Translations under genes and position numbers: made by a program | Notes under the pieces: generated by a model | Databases searched by the model: none | What the model was told of the DNA's origin: nothing | What the model saw: only the letters and a program-made list of their open reading frames with translations | Shown here: in pieces, positions 21,804-33,440 of the stretch | Numbering within the stretch: position 1 is the stretch's first letter | Layout: each line of letters begins with the position of its first letter | Source: Adiantum capillus-veneris | Lineage: Eukaryota > Streptophyta > Polypodiopsida > Polypodiales > Pteridaceae | NCBI GenBank assembly: GCA_014529385.2 | Contig: CM043962.1 | Span: 122,475,970-122,539,969, forward strand | DNA: 64,000 bases | Direction: 5' to 3'

Positions 21804-22022
21804 AGCCGACAGAAGCTAGCTCGGTTGGTTGAGCATTCAAGTGCTGTGACCTAGGTCATGGGTTCAATTGCGACCAAGAAGGTGCACCTTTGTTTCTAAT
21901 CGGGTGAGAATGCCCGGTCTTCTACGAAACAAATGCAAACTATGCAAAATTTCTCATTAGAAGGTCAATGATGCCAATTGTCTCGAGCGAATTGTCCATG
22001 TGTGAGCACAAAAATAAAAAAA
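21804..22022 (+). mobile_element. tRNA-derived SINE
   Basis: It has a Pol III internal promoter: box A TAGCTCGGTTGGTTGAGC (21817-21834) and box B GGTTCAATTGC (21861-21871), 44 bp apart as in tRNA genes. The body does not fold as a tRNA and ends in an A-rich tail (AAAAATAAAAAAA, near 22010-22022). This combination is diagnostic of a tRNA-derived SINE. Target duplications could not be fixed with confidence. Confidence 0.72.
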
Positions 22023-22743
22023 GCATAGACCTTAGAATGCTTTGATATTTTTTGTCTGTGCTTGGATTATTAATAGCTCCTCGCAATGTTTTGATATGCT
22101 TTATTTGTGCTTGGATTATTCAGAGCTTTATGTAGCATGTATCCTTCCATTTAGTAACATGACCCTATCCATTTACTTTCCTCGACTTTCTTGTTGAAGG
22201 CACTAAAATTTTTTCTTGTGGGTCTGGACCCATGTCTTTTTAATAAGAATCTTGGTAGATCCTTTAGAACTTAAAGAGGAAAAGAAAAGCAAAAGAGAAG
22301 GAAACGGCACTAAGTTCAATCTTTTCTGGGAAAATTACCACCAAAATACTCCTCCAATTTGTGAAAATTCCCAAAATACCCCTCAAGTTTCTAAAATTCC
22401 CGAAATACCCTTTGTATCTATTTTGGCTGCATTGTTTAAGATTTTCTAATCTTTATTCTTTTATGACTATTGAGATACATTTTGTAGTGCTTAGCACGTA
22501 ATTGTGACAAAATTACCTCGCAAAATAGGGCAATTATGTCTAAAAACAATGAAGCAATTCATCCTTAAAGCCTACATAACCAATTCAAATTCTACTTTTA
22601 CCGTGTTGTATGGACAGACAATCAGTCTTCTTATGAGAAGCTACAATTTTTTTTTAAAGCTTTGGAGAAATTCAATCTAGAAACCAAGGGTGTTTTGGGA
22701 CTTTGGGTAAATTGGACGTGCTCTGGAAGGTTCTCCAATAGGC

Positions 22744-22744
<1 letters not shown>
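22023..22744. other. no gene seen
   Basis: AT-rich sequence downstream of the P450 stop. It includes short direct echoes (AATGYTTTGATAT...TTGTGCTTGGATTATT near 22038 and 22086) but no coding or RNA signature. Confidence 0.5.
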
Positions 22745-22784
<40 letters not shown>

Positions 22785-22796
22785 ATCGGCGGTAAT

Positions 22797-22836
<40 letters not shown>
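22745..22836. repeat. paired (CT)n microsatellites
   Basis: Two CT runs (22745-22783 and about 22800-22836) are separated by AATCGGCGGTAATTCTA. Confidence 0.95.
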
Positions 22837-22838
<2 letters not shown>

Positions 22839-23059
22839 GTAGAGGTAGGGTAGGATGCATTGCAGAGGATGTCTCCCTCTCTCTCGCTCAAAGCACAACA
22901 GGGCACATCCCTTTTCTAGTTGTCTTGCTGTAGGGGTCTCTCTCTAAATATTGGACTCTCAAGGATGTGGCACCCTTGAGAGTCGTCCAAGTGGCGTGAG
23001 TGTTGACTTGCTGGGCTAGTTCAGCAGGTCAAGTTTCGACACTTCAATTTTTTTTCCAA

Positions 23060-23185
23060 GCGCCTTGGTTTGCACAAAAGGCCAAATGCTCAATTCAAAA
23101 AGGTGATTGAACACCAATGAGGTTTGAACTCAAGCGCGTGCGGCAAGAGGCTGATGCTCAACCGCTAGCATAACCACCATGGTCT
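23060..23185 (-). mobile_element. tRNA-like SINE fragment
   Basis: Read on the minus strand, a box A-like TGCTAGCGGTTGAGC (about 23157-23171) precedes a box B-like GAGTTCAAACC (about 23121-23131). Spacing and order suit a tRNA-derived Pol III promoter. The tail is not clear, so this could be a decayed tRNA pseudogene. Confidence 0.5.
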
Positions 23186-23589
23186 GTCCCCAACCCTTCT
23201 TCAAATGGATATGTTTTTTAAATGGGGGGGGGGAGGGGGGTGTTTAATCTTTTTAAAAGGAGCCAGTTGCCGGTGGATGGACCTCTCTGCCACGTTGACA
23301 GAGAGTCCGATATTTAGGACAAGCCGCTATAGGGTAGGGTGCAACCCTCAAGGTGCATCTTCTTCCCTCTCTTAACACGTCTTGTTTTTGTAGGGTATGG
23401 TAGGGCAACCCTCTTCTTCTTGCAGCGTACAGTAGGGTCAACATCTGTGACTGCAAAGCAAGGTCTCTAGGCATGAAATCGAGCATGATTCATGACATGA
23501 CAATGTGTGTGAGCGCGAATTAGGTGTGCTAGTGGCTACACTTTGCTTGGGAAATTAGGAGGGGGAGGGAATGCTCTGAGAAGGACCGG

Positions 23590-24052
<463 letters not shown>

Positions 24053-24059
24053 GTAATCC

Positions 24060-24600
24060 ATCTTCCTCAGTGACCCGCCATGTCCTATCCTGCACCTCCA
24101 CTAAAGGGTACTCTGTTTCTTTGCTACTTCCACCAAGGTTACTGGTCTCTACGTTTATCAGCTCTGACTTATTTTGAACCTCTATTGCAAGGCATTCTGT
24201 CTCTTTGCTTATCAACTGTGTCTTATTCTGAACCTCTTTAGCAAGGCATTATGTCTCTTTGCTTACCCCCCATGGTGCATCTCACTGTCTCATGTGGTCT
24301 TCTTTGTAGGCGGGTTGTAGTTTGAAGGAGACCTTGTCTCCCTGGGCACTCGTCTCCTGGTCCTTTTGATCACCAGGTTGTGATCAGCTTTTGCCTCAAT
24401 GCAATTTCTAGCATAATGTTCAATTCTTCAACATTTGTAACAGACATTGGGAAACGAGGCAAAGGCCACCTCTTGACGGTAGGCACCACAATCTCCCATG
24501 TTTAAATTCAAATATTTGGGTATAGGCTTGCTCATGTACCACACAACATATACTTTAACATCCAAGCCATCCTAAATATTGTAACAATTGCCAGATATTC
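24060..24600 (-). pseudogene. LINE ORF1 fragment with zinc knuckle
   Basis: The minus strand reads VYMSKPIPKYLNLNMG, then a CX2CX4HX4C knuckle (CYKC, then a stop, then RIEHYARNC) interrupted by TGA. Further down it has a short peptide repeat in which [13 protein letters not shown] recurs with variation three times before the long GA tract. The order matches the C-terminal half of a plant L1 ORF1. It belongs to a different copy from the one at 16.6-18.85 kb. Confidence 0.55.
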
Positions 24601-24604
24601 CATC

Positions 24605-25440
24605 CCCTTTTTTTTCTGCAATACTCATTCAACTGAGTGAATTAGAATAAAAAAGAAACCATAGATCATCCATGCTCACAAGGAGCTGTAGATTTCAAAA
24701 AATTACATCAGACCACATCCAACAAACTATCGAGGACAACGTTGCGGGGTTTTTACAAGAGTCCCCCAACCCAAATACATTAATACTATCAAAAGGAACA
24801 AGACATAGGCCTTAGAGGGGGCCTTTACCCAAGCAAAAAGGAGTTCACCCTAAATGAAGCCATAAAACAAAGCCATAGCAGACCATCGGTTGCCACAGAG
24901 GAGCTCCCACCTACCACATTTAGGATCATCCCCTGAGGTAAAGCCACCAATACTAACCATAGACAGGGCGGGCCCCAAGATCACTATCACCGGCCCAGAT
25001 GGGCCATGAAGCCAACCACACCAACAAAATACGCCAACCAAAAATAACCGAACCAGTCCGAATACACCAAGCATCCACATATCGTGAGGAAAAGAGGCCA
25101 AAAGTTTCCACCAGACGAGTAGGTTGTGCCACTGCCACACACATCCCCCTTCGGCCCAACTCCCCACCCAACAATGCAATCACACTGAACTAAGCCGTTG
25201 TTGATGCCCCATGCAGGTCTTGGAGGGGCGGCCTCCACAAGCTCCAAAAAAAAGGGTTTGGCATGGATAGGCTATCAAAGTAGAGGCATGATCTACTGGG
25301 TGTCTCACTCCAGAGAATGCCGCCCTTCGCACGCTCTGCACCAGTGACCTCTAGCATGCACTCACCTAGCTCCGCCCTATAATAGTACCCTTCTTTCGCA
25401 CCTCGACCAACAAGACCTCGCAGACAACAGAGCATCAAAT
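24605..25440 (-). mobile_element. 5'-truncated LINE 3' end with A tail
   Basis: On the minus strand a G/T-rich non-coding region leads into GGGGGACTCTTGTAAAAACC, a form common in plant L1 3' UTRs. It ends in an A8 run (24605-24612, seen as T8 on the plus strand). The right end is not defined. The long minus-strand frames here are rich in Trp, Gly and Val and look like chance openings in G/T-rich 3' UTR. Confidence 0.45.
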
Positions 25441-26400
25441 GGAGATGCTCTAGAGAACATATATGCCATCCTAAATAATCAAATACAAAGTCTGCATAGC
25501 ACTATGTCACCTACATGCAACAAAGATGGTGGGTTAAAAACTACACTTAAATAAGGTGAGACTGCACTCAGGCATGCTAAGTTAAGAGGGGAATGAGAGT
25601 TATGGAAACTAAGTTCAATATAAATTCCCACAGTCACATGGCATTTTTGTTGTCATAATGAAAAATTGTATTATCAATTATACATACATAATCACAAATA
25701 GTTTGTATGTGTCAAGGACCCCACTTGAACAATAGTTTGTATGTTGTCAAGGACCCCACTTAAACAATAAGGTGAAAGGTGCACCCTGCACATTAGCATT
25801 TTAAAACTAAACAAAATTAAAATAAAGAAAAATAAAAACAATAAAGTATTGAGACACACTCACAAATTAAAACAAAAAACTATTTTAATACTCTCATAAA
25901 AAAGATAGATTTAACAAGTATAGAAAATAATACAATAGTTTAATGAAATGAATCTTTATAAATTCCTTAAATAAAGGGGCTCTTTGTAAATTAAAATATT
26001 AAAAAAACTTCATTGAACCAATATAAATTGCTTAAATGAAAGGAGTCTTTGCAATTGTTTTATTTTATTTTGAAAGTTTTGAGCTACATCATGGAATCAA
26101 ACTCCTATGAATGAATGCACTCTTTATATGTCAAAGAAGTGAATGGAGATTTTGGGATTATATCATTCTCTTCAAGACTTTTAAGGCCCCTTTGAAGGAC
26201 ACGTGTCAAACAACTACGGATAATCGACCTTCGCCTTTAGCAATCCAGGTAGCACATTGGAAAGGGAATTTTCAAGAGTCTAATCATAGCCACTTAGAGC
26301 GAGAAAAGTGGTCATCACATCATATATTGTGTCCCTCTCTCTCTATTAGCAACAAGCTAACACGGACACCACGGACACCATTTTTAGAGCTCTCATTGTA
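25441..26400. other. AT-rich spacer with a 34-35 bp tandem duplication (25697-25765)
   Basis: The phrase AATAGTTTGTATGTGTCAAG...CCCCACTTGAAC occurs twice in tandem with two differences. Otherwise there is no coding or RNA signal. The 5' end of the LTR described next may lie here. Confidence 0.5.
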
Positions 26401-27272
26401 AAAACACTTATTATTTTGATAAAATGGGAATATTGTAACTCCTATTTTTTGGATAAACCTTGTAATTGATGACTTAGGGCTACAAGCTTTTAGATTGTAT
26501 CAACTTGTCGTTGCCTGCCTTTAGTTGGAGATCCCAGATTATTAGTTTTGACCACCAAAAACCTTGGCTAAGGTATAAAAGCCAATTTTTGTAAGTAAAT
26601 AAAAAGTTTTTGGATAAGGAAATACACAACGTGAGCTAACGACGCTCACTTCTCTCCTTCTCACGCTTCCTACTTCCTTCCTGATTGTCACATTGCAGTC
26701 ATCTTTGTTGCATTGCAACCATAGGTAAGAGCTCTACACATTGACATAAACACATCACAGTATTTCGTAGCTTTTGGCGTCACCGACCCGCGGTCTAATT
26801 TCATCATAAGTAGCAATTTACACATCAAAATCCAAAACTAAGCATACACAGGGTATTGGGGCTCATTATTATGCATTTAGATGCGTTCTGAGTCGAAAAC
26901 GGCTAGGTCAAAAATCCACTAATGTTAATAATGTAATTTTGGCACTTGACCTAACGTGGGGTTTGAGACCATAAGCATGTGTGCTTAGGTTTTACAAACT
27001 TGTCCTAGAAGTTTTGTTACATTTGGATTTCATTTGATGCTGTAACATATGTGATTTGTTTGCCGATGAGCGATTGGCTTTTAGTGATTTCAGTCACTTA
27101 AGTGTAGCTTGAGTTAGATGCGAGTTGTTAGTTGTTTTCCGAGAGATCGACAACCTCTTGTTGCCTTTATGAACTAGTCGAGTCAGCTTCGTCCCATGGA
27201 TTGACAATTTGATCGTGGTTCTCGCTAAAACTACAACAAGATAGGATAGTGAGGTTAGATACGCGTCCCACA
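26401..27272 (+). repeat. 5' LTR (right part) of a Tat/Athila-type gypsy element
   Basis: The LTR ends CCCACA at 27272, three bases before a Tat/Athila-like primer site. A TATA box (GGTATAAAAGCC, 26571-26582) suits its U3 promoter. The left boundary was not found, so the start given is a lower bound only. No matching 3' LTR occurs in the window. Confidence 0.55.
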
Positions 27273-27274
27273 TT

Positions 27275-27292
27275 TGGCACCGCTGTCGGGGA
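27275..27292 (+). promoter_or_regulatory. primer-binding site, tRNA-Asp type
   Basis: TGGCACCGCTGTCGGGGA matches the TGGCGCCGTTGCCGGGGA primer site of plant Tat/Athila gypsy elements at 15 of 18 positions. It begins two bases after the terminal CA of the LTR. Confidence 0.75.
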
Positions 27293-27679
27293 TCGAAGAG
27301 ACGTAAACTAGGAAAAAACACGAGCGTGTTGTGAAGTTATCCTCTAACTTCCTCTAGGATCTCCTAAAGTTAAAAACTTTCTTTTAGAAACCGCAAAGCC
27401 TAAGATTGTCGTCTTTTACTGTGTAGAGGTAGCTTGGAAGGACTATAGTACTTGTCGGAGTGCCTTTAGGACTATAGGATTGTAGAATTAGAGTAGGATT
27501 CTAAGGATGATTGATAGACGAGAAAAGTCCTAAGATCAATTCTTAAGAAACCTTAAAAAACAAGAAAATGAGTGTTTGTGAACACTTTTCACAACCCCAT
27601 TGCATGAGAACCTAGAAGTAGGGTAAGTAGGATCCGAGGTGGATTTCAGAACATTGCTCTCTCTCAAATAATCAAGTGT

Positions 27680-28990
27680 GAGTTGTTGTTGGAAGTTACT
27701 GAATTTCAGATCTACGGCTAGAAATAGCAGGAAAAGACTCCAAACTACTCAATCTGACTGGAGAGTAAGCTTAAAAGTTGTCTGAACCAGTGGGTAAGCT
27801 CAAGGACACTTTGAGGTAAAAATTTCAAGAGTTGACAAAAACTCAAATTATTTACTTTTTCTGGACATTTTAGGCCAAATTAAGTTTTGACTTGATCTAT
27901 AAGCTTAAAATAACTCATAAAAGGACTGTCCTTGAAAAAAGTGTTAAAATTGGTTCATTTTAAGCCTGAAGCTAATAATCATAATTATTAACTTTCAGCT
28001 CAGATTTGACCAAGGTTCATACCATTGACTCATTGTATGTGTACAAACAACTTTTGTAAAGGCATAAAAGATTTGGATCACCAAACTGGCAAAAATCTGG
28101 ATAAAAACTAAAGTTTGTATTGACTTTCTGAATCTTGAGTGTAAATTGAGAAAAAATTTATCCAAACTTGATGAAATTTGATTCATAGGCTTATATTGAT
28201 GTGATAAACATGTGTGCATGCTCACTTGACCAGAAAGATGCAAAAAGTTGCCAGTTGTAAATAATCGCGATTATTTATATCTGCTCCATTTTTCAAATTT
28301 TTTGATCAAGTTGGCATACCGTGCTAGCTTTACCATGTTGTAATAAGGCCATAAACCAAATTTGGTTTATGAAGATTTGGATCATTGGATTGGAAATTGT
28401 GACCAAATATGCAAAGTTAGTCGGCGGACAGAAAGCTGATGACCATTTGATCAAAACTTATCCAAACTTGTTGAAACTTGGCTAGAGACCTTAACTTGAG
28501 GTGCTTAACAAATCTGTGTCAAAGTTGGGACAAAAATTTACAAAAATACAGCTGGAGTAAATAATTGTGATTATTTACATCTGCTTCAAAGATTAATTTT
28601 TTTTCAAATTTGAGTATATCACAAGGTCAAGCATATCAAGTAGACCAAACAAATCAATTTTGGTGAAATCTGGATCACAAAAGTGAGACTTAAGCTAGAT
28701 TCTTGAAATCAGAGTCTGCGGACACAAAACAGTTGATAAACTTGAACAGATTTTGTCCAAACTTGTTGAAACATGTCCAAGGACCTTAACAGGTTGTATA
28801 CTTGGCAAACCAAGAAAAAAATTACAAAAAATTGGCAAAAGTAAATAATCCCGATTATTCACTACTGCTACACAGGGACAACATTTTTTATTTTTGAACT
28901 TGTACAGTGTTAGACCAACATAATACAAAGCCATCGGGCAATTTTGGGTTCAATCGAATCAAAATTGGTACATACTCACTCAGTTTCCAG
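27680..28990 (+). repeat. ~290-bp tandem repeats with a palindromic core
   Basis: Each unit has an inverted-repeat core of the form GTAAATAATnnnnATTATTTAC (27973, 28257, 28557, 28841; intervals 284, 300, 284). A phrase TCCAAACTTGTTGAAAC lies upstream of each. The copy at 28258-28277 is a perfect 20-bp palindrome. Units are diverged (estimated 65-75% by eye) and about four to five are present. Confidence 0.75.
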
Positions 28991-29271
28991 GTTGCAGATT
29001 AATCCTTTGATTTTTGCCAAAGTCGAGTTTGAAAATTGCAATGGTTGACTTAATTAGCTCGATTTGTAGTGATACACATAGACCAATCACAACAGCTAGC
29101 AAAAACTATACTGTTTTTTATAGAAGAATAGTTAACTTGATCAAATTTGTACAAGAATCAGGTTGTAGACGAGAAATTGGTAGCTTGATAGGAAGTGCAA
29201 TCCAGTCAAGTGGAAATTGACGTCAAGTCAATCCAAAGGTAAGTACTCTATCCAGGGCTTCGCAAGTCTTT

Positions 29272-29586
29272 ATGAACCTAAGATCTAGTCGTGTACTAGG
29301 AAATCAAGGCATATTTGGAGAAACCTCCAGTAGAGTATCCACTGAAGAAAGCGTGAACCAAGGCAATTCCTTGCACACTATCCTTAAAGAAGTCTCAGAC
29401 ACTTTTTCAGATTCAACCTCTAAAATGTCTTTCTATTCGACTCACTCAAAGACCAGAACGACAGCGCGCTATAAGCATATACTCTCATTTTATAATACTA
29501 ATTGCCATGGAGCTCAGTTTTACTTGGATCCTAACGAAGAATATGCTATATGCATTGATGACCATGGTATTGAGTTTGAAGAATAA
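29272..29586 (+). CDS. hypothetical 104-aa ORF inside the gypsy-like element
   Basis: The frame opens MNLRSSRVLGNQGIFGETSS and is Ser/Thr-rich in the first half. It ends in an acidic segment (YLDPNEEYAICIDDHGIEFEE minus its last residue). I do not recognise the family. It could be a gag remnant, given its place after a gypsy primer site, or a chance frame. No zinc knuckle or protease motif accompanies it. Confidence 0.3.
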   Translation: MNLRSSRVLGNQGIFGETSSRVSTEESVNQGNSLHTILKEVSDTFSDSTSKMSFYSTHSKTRTTARYKHILSFYNTNCHGAQFYLDPNEEYAICIDDHGIEFEE

Positions 29587-29939
29587 ATCAAGGCAAACAA
29601 ACAAGGAAAAATGTACATGGACAAAAACGGAACTCAGTATTTACAAGTTGAAACCGTGACATGACAGACAAATGGGGGTTAGAAGTAAAAAGACCATATT
29701 AGGTAAAGTGGAAAAATCCCAATTCCCAGGTTGGACAACGTTCAATATATCATGTACAAAATATTGATATTTTGTCAAAAATTTGAGTTTTCTTAAGGTC
29801 TCATTCCACTTTATGCACATACAATACACAATGAAAACAACTAAAATTCCATGGTTTCAATCAATTGGATTATTATGAGATTAGTATATTGCATTCGTTA
29901 TCGTTGTCTATGTTCTACTATCCTACCTACAAATTATCT

Positions 29940-31640
29940 CAACATGGAGAGTTTGGTTTCTAGGTCCACCACTTGTCACAGTTAATGTAAAAGTGACTCA
30001 AGGTTCACAACTTGTGAAAGCAAGGATCCATTGAGGAATACAATCCACTTGGTTATGTTTTCTTACTTTAATGCACGTGACATTCAAGCAAGGTCCAATT
30101 CTAATCTAGAACTTCTTAATTTGAGGCATGGGGCATACATAAAATATGTAGCATATGCTCTATTGCCTCATAGGAAGGTTGGTTTCAAGGTGCACTTATC
30201 GAAGATAGCCTATCTTGGAGAAATGATGGAGATTTCTTCTCTCCTTGTTTCAATGGAGACTAGCTTGGACAAGTGGTGGACTTTTTCTTCTCTCTATGTT
30301 TCAATAGAGTTAGCTTGGACAAGTGGTGGACCTTGGAACAAAACCCCCATGTAAAACATATCATGGGTATTCCAAGTGATTAGAAAAATTACCATTTAAG
30401 ATATAACCTTATAGGTTGGACAACTGGAGCCTATCTTGGAGAAATGGTGGAGCTTGCTTCTGTTCAGGTTTCAATGGAGCCTAGCTTGGACAATTGGTGG
30501 ACCTTTGCTTCTCTCTATGTTTCAATAAAGTTAGCTTAGACACGTGGTGGATCTTCAAACTAAATCAACTACTATCAATGTTTCCTAGCTTGGACAAGTG
30601 GTGGAGTGTTTCTCCTCTCCATGTTTCAATGGATCTTAGCTTGGACAAGTGTTGGACCTTAAAAGAGAAGCCCTATGTACAACATAACATGGATTTTCTA
30701 TATTTGAATGGATTCTAGCTTTAACAAATAGTGGAGCTTGCCTTCATCCATGTTTCAATGAAACTAGCATTGACAAGTGGTGGACCTTGTAACAAACCCC
30801 CCCATGTACAACATATCATTCGTTTTCTAAGTGATGGGAAGGAATACCATTCAAGATATAAACTTATAGCTTGGATAAGTAGTTGACCTTAAAATCAAAT
30901 CCATTATAAAACAATGAAATACAGGTCAGCCAATTCCATAATCTTGAGACCAAACCTCCCATGCTATTAGAGATAATATATTGGATAAGTCGTGGACCTT
31001 CTATTATTTTCCCATGCCTAGTTTAGATAATTGGTACACTTTGCAGCTCTAAAGGTTGGACGAGTGGTGGAGCCTTGTTTCTATCCATGTTTTAATGGAT
31101 CCTAGCTTGAACAAGTGGTGAACCTTGGAGAAAAACTTCCATGTACAACATATATGAGGTTTTCCATGTTTAAATGGAACCTAGCTTGGACAAATGGTGA
31201 AGCTTGCTTCTCTCCATGTTGATTTTGGAACTACCTTAGACAAGTGGTGGAGCTTTGCTTTTCTACTCTTCATAATACAATGAAGTATAGGCTGGTTACA
31301 TGGTGAATCTTAAGGCCAAACCTCCCATTTTATTAGAGATGATAAGTTGGAGGAGTGGATCAACCTTCTATCATTTCTCCATGCCTATATTAGACAATTA
31401 GTAGACCTAGCATCTCTCTATGTTGTCTAGAGATGAGCTTGGATAAGTGATGGACCCTGCTTCTCTCTTTCCTTGGTTTACTAGTTTGAAGGCTCATTAT
31501 ATATACTTTCTTAGATCTAGCTTGAACAAGTGGTGGACCTTGTATCCACAATCTTAATCCATTAAAAAAAAAGTATATGAAAAAATAACATAGGAATCTT
31601 GGTTTGAAGGTCAAGCAATTAGGTTCCAAATTCACATAAT
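29940..31640 (+). repeat. satellite-like array, forward orientation, diverged edge
   Basis: The core GGACAAGTGGTGGACCTTG and variants recur every 40-80 bp, linked by phrases such as CATGTTTCAATGGAGCCTAG and CCCCCATGTAAAACATATC. Copies here are more diverged and less regular than at 33.4-35.9 kb. Open frames encode repetitive SLDKWWTF-type peptides and are not genes. Confidence 0.85.
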
Positions 31641-32407
31641 AATATATTTTTCACCCATAAGAAAAGAAATTTAAACATGTTATTTCATACCAAATTGACA
31701 AAGGTAACGTCCAAGAATTCTAGCTTTGCATCTTGTTAGATCTAAACCTTCATCAAGGCGACATGCATGTATACATCAACTTTCAAGCCATTCAATAATA
31801 CATGCACTGCATTCCATAGTTTTTTTTTCAAAGTCTTTGAGGTTCTAAAACTCTTTTACATAAAGGATATAATGATAAAATTCTTGAAGCAAACATTTGT
31901 GCCCAAGAAAAAGATTCCTCTCACATATTTAAAGTCCATGGATTCTCTAATCCACACTTACAAGTTTTATTTTGACATCAAACATCAATTCTCTCCTAGT
32001 TACAAATAAATGCAACCTCGAGATGAATTGACAAAAAATGAATTTATTTCACTATAGGATCTAACATAGGTCCCAATCAAATAAAAAATGAGTCCCCAAA
32101 AATTTGGGTGCACTCTAGCAATACATCAGAGTCTCCTTACAATAGGATGCACTCCAATAGTACATTGAAGTCCCCTTAGATTAGGGTGCACTCCATTGAA
32201 GTGTTCATAAAATTGACACACCTTTGTTTTAAAAAAACATAGACTATATCATATTATACAAATGTTGAAAGATACACACTAGAATAAAGAAAGCATCTTA
32301 TGGCCATATTTATTCAATGCTTTTGTGTTGACAAGTACACACCAAGGACATATTTTGTCTCAGAATCACTGTACTGATTTACAATTGTGTTATATGTATA
32401 GAATCTC
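31641..32407. other. AT-rich spacer with a ~44-bp repeat (32100-32200)
   Basis: GTGCACTCCA...AGTCCCCTTAGA recurs two to three times. No gene was seen. Confidence 0.5.
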
Positions 32408-33069
32408 TTATCTCTTGCATACAACCATCCTACCAAACCATGGAATTATTGTTCTCTGCAAGAAGTTTTGAAGTTTCTCGGAAGTTTGCCTCCACATCTT
32501 TGGAAATATAAGATATGTCCCTTGCATGTTCCACATCACCCTATATGGAGTGTCATCAAAAATTAAGGTATTGTTTGCATCCAAATACTCAAATATCTTC
32601 CAAATATCACTCAAATTTTTGTGATAAACCCTTGTAAATCCTAACATGATATTTGGATTTTGACAATTTTCGTTACTCATAAACACCTTGAGCTTGGTAT
32701 TTTCTCAGGAAAACATTTTTGTGTGATGTGTTGCACCCTTGTTAAGTAATAGAAACTCCATATCCATAGCTCAAAGTATTTAACACAAAAATCCAAAAAA
32801 CTCTCTGCGTCTGGTCGCACCACATGATAAACTTCATCTTTATCCTCCACAAGTCGCATGTGTTGAGCCCAATCTGGCATAGAATCTCCATGTTTCATTT
32901 CAATTGTCTTGAGGAGTAACCCCTCTAGATCCAAGATAAGTACTCTTTTGATGTCCTTGAAAGCAAGTGGTAGGTGATAAGGAGGTGGTTGATTCCTTGG
33001 ACAAGGTCTTGGATGAGGTTGGATGGGTAATTCAATAGTTTTCTTCAATTTATGCCAGCATATAGCCAA
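32408..33069 (-). pseudogene. FCP1/SCP-like HAD phosphatase, frameshifted (copy 1)
   Basis: The minus strand encodes VLILDLEGLLLKT, which aligns with the DxDGxLL catalytic motif I of FCP1-type phosphatases (here D-L-E, so the second Asp is Glu). RPDAESFLDFCVKYFELWIWS follows, and after a frame change near 32,690 NTLIFDDTPYRVMWN, the DD motif of the same fold. FCP1/SCP enzymes remove phosphate from proteins such as the RNA polymerase II C-terminal domain. The frameshift and altered motif I argue for a pseudogene. No ATG start is clear. It lies between two blocks of the satellite array, like copy 2 at 47.4-48.5 kb. Confidence 0.75.
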
Positions 33070-33440
33070 TCCATTTTTTTGTAATAGTTTTGAAATTAAA
33101 GAACAAGAACATTTAATGCAAACACAAAAATAGACATGAGTTTTACATTGTCTACCCTAAGGTTGTATTAGATACCAAAATCCATCTATGATCTACTCAT
33201 TAATAGAAAGAAAGTCAAATTAAAAGCCTGACCTTTTTTATGCTACACTCTCTCTTAGTCTCAATACCATGGAGTTCAACTAGATTTAAGTCAACTAATG
33301 ACTACTACTTGTTGTTAAAGGGTTGCATGAAGTGCATAAGGCTTAACCAATGCTCTAGTGTAGAATGGATATTTATGTCTCAAGGTCTACCACTTATCCA
33401 AGCAAAGATACATTTAGATATGGAAATCCAATTTTTCTTA
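33070..33440. other. short spacer, no gene seen
   Basis: AT-rich sequence without recognisable coding content. The satellite core reappears near 33,455. Confidence 0.5.

Larger units (their letters stand above)
27273..29940 (+). mobile_element. interior of the gypsy-like element, mostly non-coding tandem repeats
   Basis: After the primer site there is no gag or pol domain. Most of the interior is an array of ~290-bp repeats (about 27,680-28,990). One 104-codon frame lies at 29272-29586. The element appears to be cut off by the satellite array beginning near 29.94 kb. It resembles the non-autonomous derivatives known for the Tat lineage. That placement is inference from the primer site. Confidence 0.55.

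Noticed and set aside
21817-21880. A functional tRNA gene
   Set aside because: Box A and box B are present but no acceptor stem or complete cloverleaf forms and an A-rich tail follows, so it is a SINE.
24850-25438. Four overlapping minus-strand frames rich in Trp and Gly
   Set aside because: They lie in G/T-rich sequence ahead of an A tail, with no conserved motif and mutually overlapping frames. They are better explained as a LINE 3' UTR.
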